DNA from: Collybiopsis luxurians FD-317 M1
Taxonomy: Eukaryota; Basidiomycota; Agaricomycetes; Agaricales; Omphalotaceae
Direction: 5' to 3'
NCBI GenBank assembly: GCA_000827265.1
Contig: KN834809.1
Span: 221,312 to 285,311, forward strand
DNA: 64,000 nt
Below the pieces are notes generated by a model. That model had not been told where the DNA came from, did no database searches, and was given only the letters and a program-made list of their open reading frames with translations. Both the position numbers and the translations under genes were made by a program. Below are positions 46,333 to 59,588 of this stretch, piece by piece (position 1 is the first letter of the stretch; each line of letters begins with the position of its first letter).

Positions 46333-48563
46333 AAAGGACAGAATTGCATTAGTATCGCAGCTGTATCGCGATACGTCGTGAGAGCAGGAGATCAAAGCTG
46401 TAAAAGTCACGAGCACCGTATGCCCTGTGTCACTCTTCCACGGTCACTCCCATAACGCGCCCGCGTTTTCGAATCTCAGTTCCCGTTCCGAGTTCCCTTG
46501 CACTAAGCCATAAATCTTCAACTAAATTTTCGCCGTACAGCCCTTGACTCAAGTCTATTCCATTGATGAACATTCTTCATTATCAGAATCGACGTGAATC
46601 TGGATCCTCCCAAACTCCATCCTTTGGAGGGTACTTGAATGGTTGACCGACGCCCATTCGAAATTGAAGCCTCGGTACCGATACGTACGCCACTGTCTGC
46701 CCAAGATATCGACCCACCTGTTGCCCGAACGGACACGTAACCAAGTTCAATACCCCCTGGACATGGCTGATTGGCAGTCTTACTGTACACGTTCTTACGG
46801 CGGGTGGGCGGCAGGTAGGCGCGAGCGCCATGGAGTCTGAGCTCATACTCTGACTAACCCTATATACTTGATTTGTATAGCAAGTACTACCCTCATCATT
46901 GTTGTTATCATTGATTGATACTCGTCTACTCTGGGTGTATTAGCGGTTACAAAGTCAAGAGATGATATCGGAGTCGCATGTGTGTGTTCACTCCATGAGT
47001 AACTGCGGTACAACTGACTGATTGGAACATACCACTACAGATGGTTGCTCAGTTGATTATTCTGATTACTCGTGACTTCTTCAGCGACCTTTGTATACAT
47101 ATACTTTACGCAGCCTCTTCCTCCCAGCCCTCAGCCCTCAGCGCTGATTTGGAGTGTACAGGTATACATGTATACGCAGGGAGAAGCATGCTTTCACCGA
47201 CTCCTTCGAGTCAGGATTGCAATCGGTGAAGCATCTAATCCGCGACTTGATGCATGCTACTTGAAAGATGGTATGGGTGCTGTTGGTCGTCCTTAGGACT
47301 AGTACAGTAACTCTATATACTCTGAAGGAGAATGGAACACGAACAGGAATACGAGCTAGCATTGATGTATCAATATGTTTGGAGCGGCAATCCATCTCTC
47401 TAGTCTTCATAGCTCACTGTGGTGAGAGTCCCCAGTGATATGCGAATGCAGGTGACTTGGAGTTTTTTTGTTCCTCGGATTCCCTCGGTCACTCTAAAAG
47501 ACTAGCCTGCCTGGTTAGGTTGACCTGGCCTATCCTCCTCCGCCCGCTGTAGGTAACTTACAATTTTGGCGGTGCGACGTGTAACGCCACTTATTGTGAT
47601 CGTGGGCCACCTTTGGAGAGCATTCCGTGATGTTCTCACCTGCTCCAGTTCTTGGTTCACACCCTGGTTTAAATGCATAGGTATAGATGTCTGTACACCC
47701 TGCCCGAGTTACAATTATCGTCCCGACGGGTCAAGACTGAGTCAATTCATCAGGATATATGCGCGTTGAAATGCATTTTATTTTTCTGAATGCGATAAGC
47801 CAACTTGTGACTTGAATCCGACGGACCGTTGAGTTGAATTTGTTTGGCATTGGCAATTGACGAATTTTGACAAGTTTAACGGATGGATGGACGTCCATTT
47901 GGACTATCTGTCAAGGTATGTAGTAAGGATACATAGGTTGAGGACTGCGGGTTCGCTGGATAGAAAATTCCTTTTGAGAGTTGGATGGCTTGCTCTTATC
48001 ATCAACGGAAAAAGAAAGTACAAGGTCGGTTTCTACCCGGAGCGAGGAGAATTTTCATGGCCGAAGTGTGACCGATCTTTCTAAGCATGACTTTGCCGTC
48101 ATTACTCATTTTGAATGGAAAAGGCTATCCATCAAGATCTACAGTGTTGTATATTTCGGAATACAGTACGGATGAGAATGGAGAAATCGAAGGACAGGGG
48201 AGGATATGGACGAGGGATCGGAGGAACCGCGTGCAGCGCATTGCCGGAAAAGGGAAAAAAGCCGGAAGAGGGGAAAGCACTGCCAAAAAACCCTGTTTCA
48301 ACACTCATTCGTTGACAAGTGCGTCGCCCATCAAATAATGATGATGTTAGTTACTGTAACCGGAAAGAAAAATCAACTGTCGTCTTTCACTTTTCTTCTT
48401 CTACCACTCTTTGATGTTCAGTACTTGCTACTAGTTACTGGGTAAGTCAATCGTTGTGTCTTCTACAACAATGCTTTACCTCTTGTCTTCTCAGTCAAGG
48501 TCACAAAGAGGTACTTTCTTCCCCTCCCTCTTCACCATTCCTTCTCTTATCCAATGAAAACAG
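46333..48563. other. 2.2-kb intergenic interval
   Basis: Divergent interval upstream of FAN1 and of the Ser/Pro-rich gene. Only short, overlapping, unsupported open frames are present. A perfect palindrome GTATACATGTATAC occurs near 47161. A possible leader intron for the next gene is suggested by GTAAGT near 48442 and TCTTCTCAG just before 48500. Confidence 0.45.
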
Positions 48564-50637
48564 AATGGCAGTAATGACTAGCCATCCCCCGTCTCCTCTC
48601 GACGTGCAACCAAACCCACTCCACCGCAGCTTCAAGAGTTTGCTGGCAAACCCAGCCGCTCCATCGTCTCACACTAGAACCATGGTACAGCCTCTTCCAC
48701 TATCTCCAGCACCATCCAGACCACGAACAAACTCAATCTCAGCTTCTCCAGCCACATCGCCCTCTCGGCCAAGTCCGCGTTTTCACGTTACCAACCCTAC
48801 AGAACGTCCTGAATCTCCTACCATCACCAAACCTCTGGTAGCAAGATCCTCAGAACCAAATAGACCTTTACCTTCCAGTCCTAACCGCCAAGATATTAAA
48901 ACAACTTCACCTCCCAGAATTCATATCAATACATCTTGTTTAAATTCAGAATCACCTCATTCTCCCCCTTCAGTCTCGACCGCACCCCCTCCTTCTTCTT
49001 CCTCATCTTTCACGCATCCTAAACATATGTCCAAACCCAGCCTACCATTTGCATCCTCACACGTTCCATCCCCTCTTCCTCTATCCGATGCCGCGCTTAC
49101 CAGCGGCAGAACAACCCCAGTCTCCCCGTCCACTATACCCAGACACTCTATACGGCCTCTCCCTCCTCCACCGCCGCTCCCAAAAGCCCAGGGTGCTTCC
49201 GTGTCAGGTCCCCGTCCTCGCTCGTCTTCGCGAGGACCGACCCCACGGTCGCGCACCAACTCTGCCACCGGGAGGGGAGAAGCTAGTTCACGGCCTCAGC
49301 TCACATTCGACCCCACATCCAGCTCGTACGTCATCAAGACGGCAAGCGAGGTCAACGGTCATATCTCGTCCCCTGCAACTGCCACCGGTGTGGGGCTCGA
49401 TAAAAGCCCTCGGCCGCATGTTCACTCTAGATCACGCAGTGCTCAGTTCAAAAACTTTTCTTCAATGGTTCTCCCAGATAGGGACCCGCCATCATCAGTC
49501 GCACAACGTGCTTCAACGGGAACGAGATGGAAAGGCAAGCAGGCTGTACGATCAGCCCCTTCTTCGGATACAGAGGATTGTTGTTCTCCCTCGCCCCAAA
49601 CTCCATCCAAAAGTCGACGATCGCGGCGGCTCGTGCTTCACAATCCCACCGAGCCCTCGCCAAAGCCCAGTTATCGCTCAGCTCCCAATTCGGATGAAGA
49701 GGATTCTTATTTATCATCCCCTGCTTCCCTACTTTCTACTTCTACCGCGCTGACTTCACCTCTTCTGCTACCACCCACCGGCTCCATCAAGGACATCTTA
49801 CCTCAGCTCGTTGCTCAACCTCAGCCCACTGTCCCTTCTCGGACATTTGAGCCGTTTTCCTTGGTCCGGCAAACTCCGCCGCCAGGGGGAGTCTCAAGAA
49901 TCATCTCACCACCCCCTCTCCCCCCTCTCAGCGAAGACGTTGGCTATGCGGAACAAGGCTACGTTGACGATGTCCGGGTCTACGTTGACGACGGGTACGA
50001 CGGGCCAGGCGGTCTCGGTGCCTTCAGCACGTCCGTGGATCCAGACGTCGATGTCGACATTGGGAATATTGTGTTCAGCACGCGGCCGCCTTCAGGCGAG
50101 TTTATGGGTCCTTCTGTGATGGATTTAGATATGGAGGGGCGAGGGAGACACGTTTCTAGGTCTGATTCGGGACATGGGCATGGACATGGTGCTGCACCTT
50201 CAACGAGATGGAAATCTGCCGATGCCGAGCATGCGTCTGTTGGGAATGGAGCTGGAAATAGAACTGGGAAGGGTCAGGTTGGGGGTTCGCGTGGGACTCG
50301 CAGTTCGAGCCATGGTCAGGCCGTGATCATGTCGAGCTTGACAGCGACGATGCGGACCGTTCCGGAGGTTGAGCTGGGTCCTTCGCCTATCAATATAGAT
50401 CTCGAGCCCGAGATGGTGTTTTCCAAGAACCCGTCTTCGCCCGTGCCTGTCGATGAGGATGTTCCTGGGGTTTTGGATTTTGCAGAACGGACAAAGGTTA
50501 AGGGCAGGTGGCGATCGCCTGGTTCGGCGGCGCCGAGGAGTAGGAATGGGACTGCGATGAAGGAGATTCAGCGGTTCCCGACAATGTCTGGACAGTTTGC
50601 GCCTGTCAGGTCAAAGGTGTTTTATGAGGATTGGTAA
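48564..50637 (+). CDS. large intrinsically disordered Ser/Pro-rich protein, unknown function
   Basis: Function not recognised. One continuous frame; I chose the ATG at 48564 (MAVMTSHPPSPLDVQ), giving about 690 residues, because the upstream in-frame stretch looks like leader or intron. Composition is dominated by Ser, Pro, Thr and Arg, with many S-P and S-x-x-S-P sites that would suit proline-directed kinases, P-rich runs (PLPPPPPLPKAQ), two similar acidic blocks (SAPSSDTEDCCSPSPQTPSK and SAPNSDEEDSYLSSPASLLS), an acidic Tyr/Val/Asp stretch, and a short H-G-H-G-H-G run. The C-terminus QRFPTMSGQFAPVRSKVF is more ordered. No enzymatic domain, signal peptide or membrane segment. Confidence 0.7.
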
Positions 50638-51278
50638 ATGCTGTCTCTCTCTATCTTTTTTTTTCTTTTTCGTTTTGGCAAAACACTACATTGTAGCGAG
50701 TAATTCTTTTACTTATCATCGTTTTCAATTTGTATCTTTCTTTTTTGTACATATATATCCTTTGGGGTTTTTATCGCTCATGAACGGGAGTATAGTAGTA
50801 GACGGATAGTTGTTGAATACCAATAGCATATACCTCTCAAGCAGACAGCCAGAATGCTGCTGTTTTCTCAAAAAGTGTCTTGCTTCGACGTGTCCGTTCA
50901 TCGGTGGTGGAAGAACCTTGAAGCTTGAATACCAAAGCATAAGGAGATAGAGCGCACGTACCCAGACGTCCCTACTTCAAGATGAAACCCCGTGCGGAAG
51001 GAGCGGCAAACTTTGGCTTAAGGAGTAATTCAAAGACTTGATGATCGTGAAGATCCTCCCCTATCATGCCAGCTGTTCAGCCGCCGGAGGAAGGACTCGT
51101 CCTGGAACCAGACTGATGTATTGCACTGGAAGATCCTACACAGCTTGGAAAATGTGTATCAAAAGCATGATGCATGAACCTCGGAAAATCTCATCGGACA
51201 CCATGGCCTAGCATGAGAATTCGCATACCTGTGCTTGAGAAGCGCATCTTTACACGTTATATACCTCGTAATCATATA
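50638..51278. other. convergent intergenic region
   Basis: About 640 bp between the convergent ends of the Ser/Pro-rich gene and the nucleoporin. It begins with T-rich sequence suitable for 3' end formation. No supported gene. Confidence 0.5.
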
Positions 51279-53180
51279 TCATCGTACACTCAGCCCACTC
51301 AAACCAAGATCGGGCTTGCTTTCAGTATCACTGATTCCTACGCTATCAAACGGATCTCTCACACTCCCCGTACGCGCACGCCACAGTTGGGTATAGAGGG
51401 TCTTGATCTTGTGCAACTCCGCATCAAGCGCGGCTGTTTTTGAAGCAAGGGAGAGGAAGGTCGAGTGTTGCGCTTGGAGAGTAGTTGTTATGCCTGGCGG
51501 CGAAGAATTAACTAGGATTCATAGGGTTGGGAAACGGGTGCTCATACCCTGAGGAGTTACATGGGTTTGATTGGCCATGGACGATAATTTTCGCTCGATT
51601 TGCTAGAGAAAGATAATTAGGAAACATTCAATCCGTTATTGTGACTATATTGCACCTCTATCGTCGCTCGGTACCAGACCAGTCTTTCGCGAATCTGATT
51701 AGTGACCCGAGTGAAGAATCTGGGATAGAAAAGGTAGTGAGTTGAATGGGCGATGCGTTGAGGATCATCATCAAGCTCACTCGAGCGGGAACGAAGCGTG
51801 ATCTTTGAGGTAGGCACCGTTCAATTGAGGACTTTTGAAGCCATCCACTATCCGTGTAGCAATGATAGTGTCATGCACGGCCTGATCAACTTTTGCTCTG
51901 AGATCCCTGGTGAAATGTAGGTCGTTCCGAATTGTAGAATTGGTTTGGGACAGATCCTACAGACTTATTGGTTTAACTACTCCAAGGAGAGACGGGACAA
52001 TGAACGAACTTTCTGCACAACACGGATTAGCTCTTGTCCCTTCGTTGCCTCTTCTCCTAGTTTCCTCTGTTGTAGATCTTTGCTGATCTGGATTCGGCCT
52101 TGAATATGTGAGCTAAGTAATTGAACGTAAGCACCGCACAATGCACGGTAAGTTGAAATGAAACACACTCGATCTGCTCGAAAACTTTCTTTAGATCATC
52201 TGGCAGGTCGTTGAATTTAGTCGTTTTGGAGAATGGAGGTGGCCCAGAAGGTTGTTGAGCCGCGGGAGTGCCAAACGTCGATCTGAATTGGACAAGTCGG
52301 TAAAATCGAGTTGTCAAAGGGAATACGTCCTTACTGCTGTGGTTGAGCGGGCTTTTGACCAAATAATGTTGAACCCCCTCCGAAAGTCGACGTTCCAAAT
52401 CCACCTAATATGAACTCAATACAGATTGATGAGAGGTTTCGATAAACGTACCAGTATTCGTAGTGGCAGCATTGCTATTGTTTCCAAATATCGAACTCCC
52501 CGTATTACCCCCACCAAAAAGACTCCCTCCTTGTTGTTGTTGCTGCTGCTGCTGCTGCTGTTGGGCTGGTTGACCAAACAAGCTCGGAGCATTGGGTTGA
52601 GTTCCTTGCGTGGATTGACCAAACAAGCCGGTTCCAGTGGCTTGTTGATTATTTTGTGCGGGCTGGCCAAATAGACTTCCGCCTGTCGCAGGCTGTTGCG
52701 CGGGCTGGCCGAAAAGACTGGCACCAGTTGACGGCTGCTGAGCTGATTGTCCAAAGAAGTTAGTACCAGTGGCAGGCTGTTGCGCAGGTTGCCCAAAAAG
52801 ACTAGTCCCAGCCCCAGCTGTTTGTTGTTGAGCAGGTTGTCCAAAAAGACTAGTGCTGTTCCCCTGCGCGGACTGTTGAGTCGATTGTCCGAACAAATTG
52901 CTTCCAGCCGGCTGTTGATTAGGCTGTTGGGTAGACTGCCCGAATAGACTACTTCCAGCTGCCTGCTGTTGAGCAGGTTGACCGAAGAGACTCGTTCCTT
53001 GCTGAGGGTTCGACTGGCCGAAGATGTTCGATCCTGTTGCAGCAGGTTGTTGTTGGCCAAACATTCCAGTACCGGTGGGAGCAGTGGCTGGTTTTACGCC
53101 AAATATTGAACTATCTTCCGGTTAGTTTGTATAGTTACGATTGTGAGCGCAGAGAATTACCTATTAGCAGCAAAAGCCAT
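51279..53180 (-). CDS. NUP49: FG nucleoporin Nup49/NUP58
   Basis: Central-channel nucleoporin of the Nup62 complex. It starts at 53180 with MAFAAN, split by intron 53160-53111. The N-terminal third is a series of some 15-18 FG repeats, mostly S-L-F-G-Q with Q/A/P/T spacers, ended by a run of about 11 Gln. Then come the sequence KFNDLPDDLKKVFEQIE and a helical coiled-coil domain: GRIQISKDLQQRKLGEEATK, FFTRVTNQIRERLVWYRATI, and NQTHVTPQGITTTLQAQHST with LYTQLWRARTGSVRDPFD. The T-x-x-x-Q-Q-L-like coiled coil plus H-V/I-T-P-Q is typical of NUP58/Nup49 and separates it from Nup57 and Nsp1. Introns occur throughout the C-terminal half; I did not fix each one. Confidence 0.83.
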
Positions 53181-53446
53181 TCTGTAAAAGACTTGGGAAA
53201 TTAGACGCGTCGAAACGCGATGAAAGAAACTTTGATTAGATAATTAGCGCCCACTGAATTCCTGTTTTTGGAAATTTTCAAATTGTTGCCACTAGGGTCT
53301 CACTTCAGGCTGTGAACCCAACTTCAAAAAAGAATTTTTGCTTCAAGGCCAAAGTTATAACGTATGTGGGTCGTGAAAACGTGTTTGGATATGACCGTCA
53401 AGCTTGGTATATATTACTCTACAGTTGTTTTGCTTTAAGAGTATCA

Positions 53447-56400
53447 TGGCTCATCCGCTCGTCTTTTCCCTGCAAACTTACTTTTATCCTATTGGTAATA
53501 CGACGCCCGTCAATCTTATTCAAGACATAGCGCCAGAGGAATCGGCCAACATTCTTTTGCTAGGTTGCGGGGATCCCAGGAACATCTTCTTCACTTTGCA
53601 TTCTAACACTTTTGGTGAAAAATCGTCGCGTACGCGGTCTTTCGTAGATTCGGGTACCAATACATAATATCTGTCTAGTCCCTCGCACTTTGGATATAAC
53701 TTGTTGTGACATAGAACCTGCTGTTCTGGGTATGTGCTCAGGATCGTCGAAAGCGTGTAAAATTGATAATTTCACGCGTTTCTTAGCCCGCAACATTCTC
53801 CTCTTCACTTTGATCATTGATAATGAACCTTCCAAGGAGGATTTACTTTGGAACATCTTTTACGATATCTATATCGACGCGACGGCGATGCGCGCGCTAA
53901 TACAACAGTGCCGGAAATTAGTCAATCTAGCAGCGGATGTTTCCACCTGGCACGCCAGTTCGTATGGTTTGCTTCTCAGGATCTGTACTCAGCAGACGCC
54001 TTTCGAATTGCGTCGCCTTTGGACCCTTTACGAGCGCTTCAACGACCAACCGGCAGGACGGAAAACCACCGTGAACCGTGCGTTTTCCGAGGTTTCGAAC
54101 AAGTCAAAAAATCTTTTCGTAGTCGGTTCCTCGCGTTCTGCGGGACCTTTTCATTTACTCGCTACGGAACCTCTTTCAAAGCACTTTCAAGAATTTTGGT
54201 CTTCTGGAGTTCATGCCAATGATAAAAATGTGGTAGCAAAGGCGAAACTGATTAATCCGACTTTTCTGTACTCTAATGCCGGAGAAGGCTTCCTTGTGCA
54301 CTATGCCACCGACGCCTTTGCGTCGTTCCATCTCGCCCCAGCTTTCTCTGACAGTCATGGCAGCGCCAAGTCAAAATCTGATGTTTCCAAATAGCAAGCT
54401 AATCTCTATGCATTTGTTCGAAGCACGTTCCGAACATGGTGCTCTACCTTCAGAGAGGTTGCCTCAAAGGATCTCCTGCGAATCAGATTCTTTGCGGGCG
54501 ATGCGCTGGCCTTCTGTTTTTTACTACACGGCCAAGCTACCTCCCCTTCCACGCCTTACACGTTCTATACTACTCAGTGAAAGGCAGAACTACTCGAGCT
54601 CGATGGCGGAGATTACAATAATAACTCTGCATGTGCAGCTCCCCTCACGTTTGATGTGGTTGACACCTCGAACCTCGCCGATCATCTCGGTCTGCTTAAC
54701 ATCCTTCTCGTCATCAGTCCCCTCCTTTCGCGGACTCCGCACTCTTCCCTTTATACAGAAACGTTGTTAGCGACGGGTTCTGATACTACGCGAGGCTTTT
54801 TGGAACTGGCGTGTGGTGATCTCACTACGATCTCGATACTACTCAACCTTGTCCCATCATCTTTTGTATCCCGGTTCAATTCCCATTCCAATATTCATGA
54901 ACTTGCTCTCCAGACCATTACTGATGACTCTCGTTAATTCCATGAACGCTTGTGTTGGAAGATCATTTCTTCCTCCGATCCTGCCATAACCTCATCAATG
55001 TATTTCGAACCCAAGGAGTTGGGCGGATTTTTGTTCAACGTTTATCTTCGAATGTTTTCTGACGAGGATGTGAGTTGGATGATGTCGATACGTTCCTCTG
55101 GTAAGGGCGAGGCACAGCGACAGATCTCGCGGAATAGTCTTGTCTATCACACGAGAGCTACATTCGCAGTTCTTTTGAAGAGGGTCAAGGAGAGAGTAAC
55201 TACTGATTGGAACCTTGTCATGCTTGACCTAATAGGACGTATCAGACAGGATCAGACCCTCCTTCTCGGCCGCAATTACATCCAGGATCTCTTCTGTCAG
55301 CTGCATCTTTTGGGGGTTTTCTCTGTCGAAACACTACGCCCAGATAATCTTCGCCTCTCCCATGTGCGGATTTCAGGATGGAATACCATCCCGCCAGTCA
55401 TTTTCATTTCCCTGGTCGTTCCCCGGCAGAAACTGAAGGTGCTTGAAAATTTGCCCCAGGAGAAGCTGAGAAGTCCGCTTTTACAAATTGAAATGCATGG
55501 TCCTAGTTTTCATAATGCATTTTCTTCTATTCAGACCGCATTTGGGAAGCTCTCCGATTCGGCTGGTCCCAACCAGGAGCCTACGCTCGTTTTTACAGAA
55601 GATCCTAAAGGCTGGGCAGGCTCTGCTGACTTGATAGTCAGTATCGCAGTGCCGACTTGGACTCTCTCTAACGAAGGAGTCCAAGTAAGTCTAAAAGTTC
55701 GATCTACGCCTAATAGTATTCATTTGATGTCTGTGCTTGGCCCCGATCTTTCTATCTTCGGAACTTCTATCACCGACAAAGCACACCTCTTTCTCAGCCG
55801 CTTTCGTCCGAATACGCGGAATATTCAGCGAGGAATATGCATAATGCCTTCGAGACCGTGCATTGAATCCACACTATTGTCAAGTTGGACGCGAGTCGTC
55901 AGTTCATTGCTGAGATGAGTACAAAGGCCCTCATCACCGACCCTGCGGAGCAAACTGTACTCGAAGCTCCATCCCGTGTACCTGTAGTTCCTCAACAAAC
56001 CTCCGCTTGTCGTGTAACATTAAAGTTTGGTAGCGTCGAGCGCTTCGTCCAGTTTCCGTTTCCTATCGATGGTGATCACACAAGATTGAAAATTGCACGC
56101 AAATCTCACTATATCGAGGTCGGTTGTCCCTTCTTTAGAAACACAGAATCCATGATCAAATCTCATCTCCCTCTTAGGTTACTGCTTTCCCATGCAGCCA
56201 TAATAGTCCCTTCTTCAGCAGTCTCAACGGCTTCAATGTCAATAAATTTCCAGTTTTGTTTAATGGACCGATTCCTACCGTCTGGAACATACACAGAGTG
56301 CACCTCGCCCGACTACCTGTTACGAACCTGGGAAACAATGCCCACTTGCTCAAGATCCCCCTCAACTGTATGACAAGTGAATATGAACGGAAAGTCATCA

Positions 56401-57209
56401 GAGGCGGAGAAGACCCTCGTCGATCCAAACCTCTCACAGAGGTAAAGGAATCATTGCAAGTCATGTTCGCTCGATTCACCGGCATTCAAGCTGGAGCGCC
56501 TGTTTCGGTGTTTTCGCTACAAGATCCTGTCGAAGGCGGCGAGAACTACGCTGTCTTATTCTTCTCCGCTTTCAGGCTTGATTTGTCTTCCCATTCCTTT
56601 ATCCTCGATGGGCACGTACTCCCGATAACCAAAACATTACCCAAACAGGTGCTTGACGACCTCTACAACTCAGGTATGAGCGTGAATCAAGTCACGACCG
56701 TCGGACAAGAGACGCTCCTGTGGAGGCAACTTATCCATGCGTTTGTCGAGCGCTGCAGACAGACCTGGACGCATCAAACGGATTGCGAATACATCAAAAT
56801 AGGACAGGTTCCTCCCTCGTATGCGATGGGTGAAAGTTTCATATGCCACTGCGGCCGGGGCAAAGACGTGGACGGCATGTTGCGCAAAAAGGAATGGAAG
56901 AAATATGCCCCGTTTTCTACACGAATCGCGGTTAGCCCACTTTATGCTGTGTCGTACATGGAGACTGTCATCGGGAACCTCTTTACTGAGCCTTCCCAAA
57001 CCCCGAAAAAAGTCCAGAAAGATAGTGCAGAAGAAGTATCAAAGAAGCTGGATGAATTATCCCTGTCTGAAGTGAACGGAGAGAGCTGTCAGAAATGTGG
57101 TTCAAGCGGCGATCTACTGGCGTGCAGCCGGTGTAAGATCAAATACTGCTCGAAGACGTGCCAGCTGGACGATTGGAAGGCTCATAAACGGTTTTGTCGT
57201 CAGCCTTAG
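53447..57209 (+). pseudogene. decayed copy of the DUF4470-like/MYND-finger gene
   Basis: Upstream copy of a tandem duplication, alignable over its whole length to the intact copy at 59589-63329. The start (MAHPLVFSLQTYFYPIGNTT), the three intron positions and the MYND finger near 57085-57200 (CQKCGSSGDLLACSRCKIKY) are all recognisable. Disabling changes seen: in-frame TAG at 54392-54394; TGA at 54578-54580 where the intact copy has TGG (Trp); TAA at 54935-54937 where it has CAA (Gln); and a deletion of about 10 bases near 55870 that shifts frame. Splice borders of intron 1 are also altered. Three stops and a frameshift make a functional full protein unlikely, though the 3' part (56256-57209) stays open. 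Confidence 0.85.
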
Positions 57210-57413
57210 CGTGCATTAAGGCCTACGTTGTTTCCGTAACAGTTGTACAAATTACATAGAGAAGGGTGAGCGCAGCACGGGCCGATGGCGGCTTGTGCCC
57301 GCTGAATTTTGCTGCAAGCCGCCATTTATTTCGAAGCCACGTTTCGAACAGCTGTTCTGACCACAGCTGTTTCCCTGTTATCATCTCTGCATAACTGGAC
57401 ATTTGAGCTTAAC

Positions 57414-58728
57414 ATGTCGGAAACGCTGCAGAGGCTGATTTCGGTTGAGGCTGAACAACCGAGACCCGTTGCTGTAGACTTGCCTCTCCATGCACATACA
57501 CCAGAGAACACTCCCGAAAAACGCCCTGAAAAGAACCTAATCAGAAAATGGGTTCTAAAAAGCCTTACTGAGAAATGGCCGAGGGCTGCAGATGTACGTC
57601 TCTGTTCTTGTTTAGGCATACGATAGAGAGTACTAAGCCTGCAATAGTCGCAGACAAGTAAGCTCAAATTCAATGATAAACCTGCACCCCTGTTAGCGAC
57701 AGTAAGTCAACTTGCCTTCTGATCTTATCCGAATACAGGGATTCCTCACTATTGCTCTAGAAAAGCGTGTCATCGGAGAAAAGATCCGGAATCAAACCTG
57801 AACCCGAGCCAACAAAAGTAAGTTCGTTCTTATGTTTTTGGTAACCCGAACTCAAATTCAAAACTTCAATTTTGCAGAAATCGCTGCCCTCGAATTCATA
57901 TTTCAAAGAAAGTTCATCTCTACTTTTGACAGAAACACTTCTCCGTGTCGAAGTACCGAAAGAAGGGCGAGCAGAGGTGTATCCCCTCTGGTTGAAGTTC
58001 GACGGAGAGAATAGTCAACCTGTCTGCAAAGTATTTGCCAGGCATCTAGTCAGTAGAAAGGGGAAAGAGGTCAAGCAATATGAGCTGGAAGAATATGAGC
58101 AGGGGCAGTTTCTAGTTGAAATTGAGCTGCACTCCACGGAGGGCGGCGAGTTTACTAGAGTCGAATTATGCATCGACCTCTTTGATTCTAAAGGTGATAA
58201 GAGTCCCTCTGGACTGCACCCCTTGGCGATGTTGCTACTAAATGTTTTGTCTTGGATGCAGGTAAGCCAATCAGGATTATACATTGGGCCCCAAAACGCA
58301 TTCCTGATGGCGAGCGATTTGTGGAAACGACTATTGTCAAAGGTCGGACTACTGGTGTCTCCGCGGCAGCTAGCACAGCAGCGGCTGCTACCTTCACCGC
58401 TACGTGTAACAACAGTGTTGAATATAAGTTTCCCCAACGTGCCGTTGAAGTCACGGATGTGATAGAAAAACATCAAGCCCAGTGGACAGCAGCTCCTTTG
58501 GATAATAGACTAGGTAAAATGAAATACCTAACCTTCCACCACTATATCGATAATTCCAAGACACCTTTGCCTTTGACTGCAAAGATCAGCCTTGCATGCT
58601 ACTATCTTCCGAAACACAGTTTTATAAGAAGGTTGTGGCTTAGCAGTGGCAGTCAAGTACGCCAGATCCCCAGTTCCAATGTTGGGAGCGATCGTCTTGC
58701 TATCGAGTTCGTTCGAGAGTCTACATAG
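57414..58728 (+). CDS. unrecognised five-exon gene inside the MYND duplication
   Basis: Family not recognised. Exons 57414-57593, 57648-57701, 57761-57817, 57878-58193 and 58262-58728 join in frame to give 357 residues, which strongly supports a real gene. The N-terminal third (MSETLQRLISVEAEQPRPVA, then Pro/Glu/Lys-rich) looks disordered. From residue 100 on it reads as a folded, beta-rich domain: LLRVEVPKEGRAEVYPLWLK, V-C-K-V-F-A-R-H-L, QGQFLVEIELHSTEGGEFTR, KPIRIIHWAPKRIPDGERFV, an Ala/Thr-rich strand, and a second block ending SLACYYLPKHSFIRRLWLS. No signal peptide or membrane segment. It is flanked by the decayed MYND copy and a MYND relic, so it was either captured by the duplication or inserted into it. 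No partner can be named. Confidence 0.68.
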
Positions 58729-58889
58729 GCATTTGATAGGTGTAGTATATTCGGGTCAAATTACAATCTTATAAAAAACCCATTGATAAAGTCTATTTCT
58801 ATGCAAGGTCTGTGGCTAGAACGTGGTGAACGTCAATGTTGCGCTGGATTTCCAGTATAACTTGGCCGGGAATATGTAAGTACTTCACA

Positions 58890-59130
58890 TTAGGAACGTG
58901 TATCATGCGGTGTCGTACATGTACATGGAAACTGTTATTGGAAACCTCCTCAATGAGCCTTCCCAGACCCCCAATAAGGTCCAGAAAAATGGATCGCTAT
59001 CTGAAATGCATGTTGGATGCGTGGATAGAATTGTCAGAAATGTGGTTCAAACGGCTATTCGCTGCCGTACAGTCGGTGTAAGAAGGCAAATACTGCTTGT
59101 AGCAGTCCATTGTGTCCCACCAATACAGCA
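58890..59130 (+). pseudogene. short relic of a third DUF4470-like/MYND gene copy
   Basis: The sequence from about 58903 (TATCATGCGGTGTCGTACAT) aligns to the 3' part of the MYND genes: V-S-Y-M-E-T-V-I-G-N-L-L-N-E-P-S-Q-T-P followed by a partly conserved finger (C-Q-K-C-G-S-N-G then R-C-K-K). The frame changes within it, a stretch is missing before the finger, and the later Cys/His ligands do not follow the MYND spacing. It is a remnant, not a gene. Confidence 0.7.
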
Positions 59131-59588
59131 CACAGCGAAGAGCGAAGGGAAAAACTCCTTAGATAATCAGTGCCGAATTAGCGCCATCGTGGCTGAGCGC
59201 TTGCTAATTTCAAGTTGCGGATCCAACAAAATCCTTCTTCGACATCCTCCACACTCAGTGCGCTTGCCCCAAATACGTATCAATACTAATAATTCCAATG
59301 TCCATTCAAGGCCTGATCACAGCACGTCTTACAAGCCTCCAGCCAAGTGCTGCAGCGAGAGCATCCCAGTCACTGAATTCTTCTCGGGCATAGTCAAGTC
59401 TTATGAATCCAACATAAAACAAAGTTTCCTGGAGGTCACGATTGATGTACTTTCCGTTCCAATCAGCCTCAAGGTCAAGTTAAACTCAAGGTTATAACGT
59501 ATATGGGAGCGAAAACGTGTTTGAATACTGCGGAAGATAATCTTAGATTATTGTATATTAATGTGCACTCTTTAGCTTCAATCCAACC
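59131..59588. other. duplicated upstream region of the intact MYND gene
   Basis: The last 130 bp resemble the region before the decayed copy: TTATAACGTATATGGGAGCG and GAAAACGTGTTTG here, against TTATAACGTATGTGGGTCGT and the same GAAAACGTGTTTG near 53355-53390. The promoter was therefore duplicated together with the gene. Confidence 0.6.

Noticed and set aside
47158..47176. Palindrome GTATACATGTATAC as a regulator site
   Set aside because: It is a single AT-rich palindrome far from any start codon and not repeated; this is expected by chance in 64 kb.
48957..49753. Long open frames on both strands inside the Ser/Pro-rich gene
   Set aside because: They are shadow frames caused by low-complexity Ser/Pro codons; only the full-length plus-strand frame reaches about 690 residues with a normal end.
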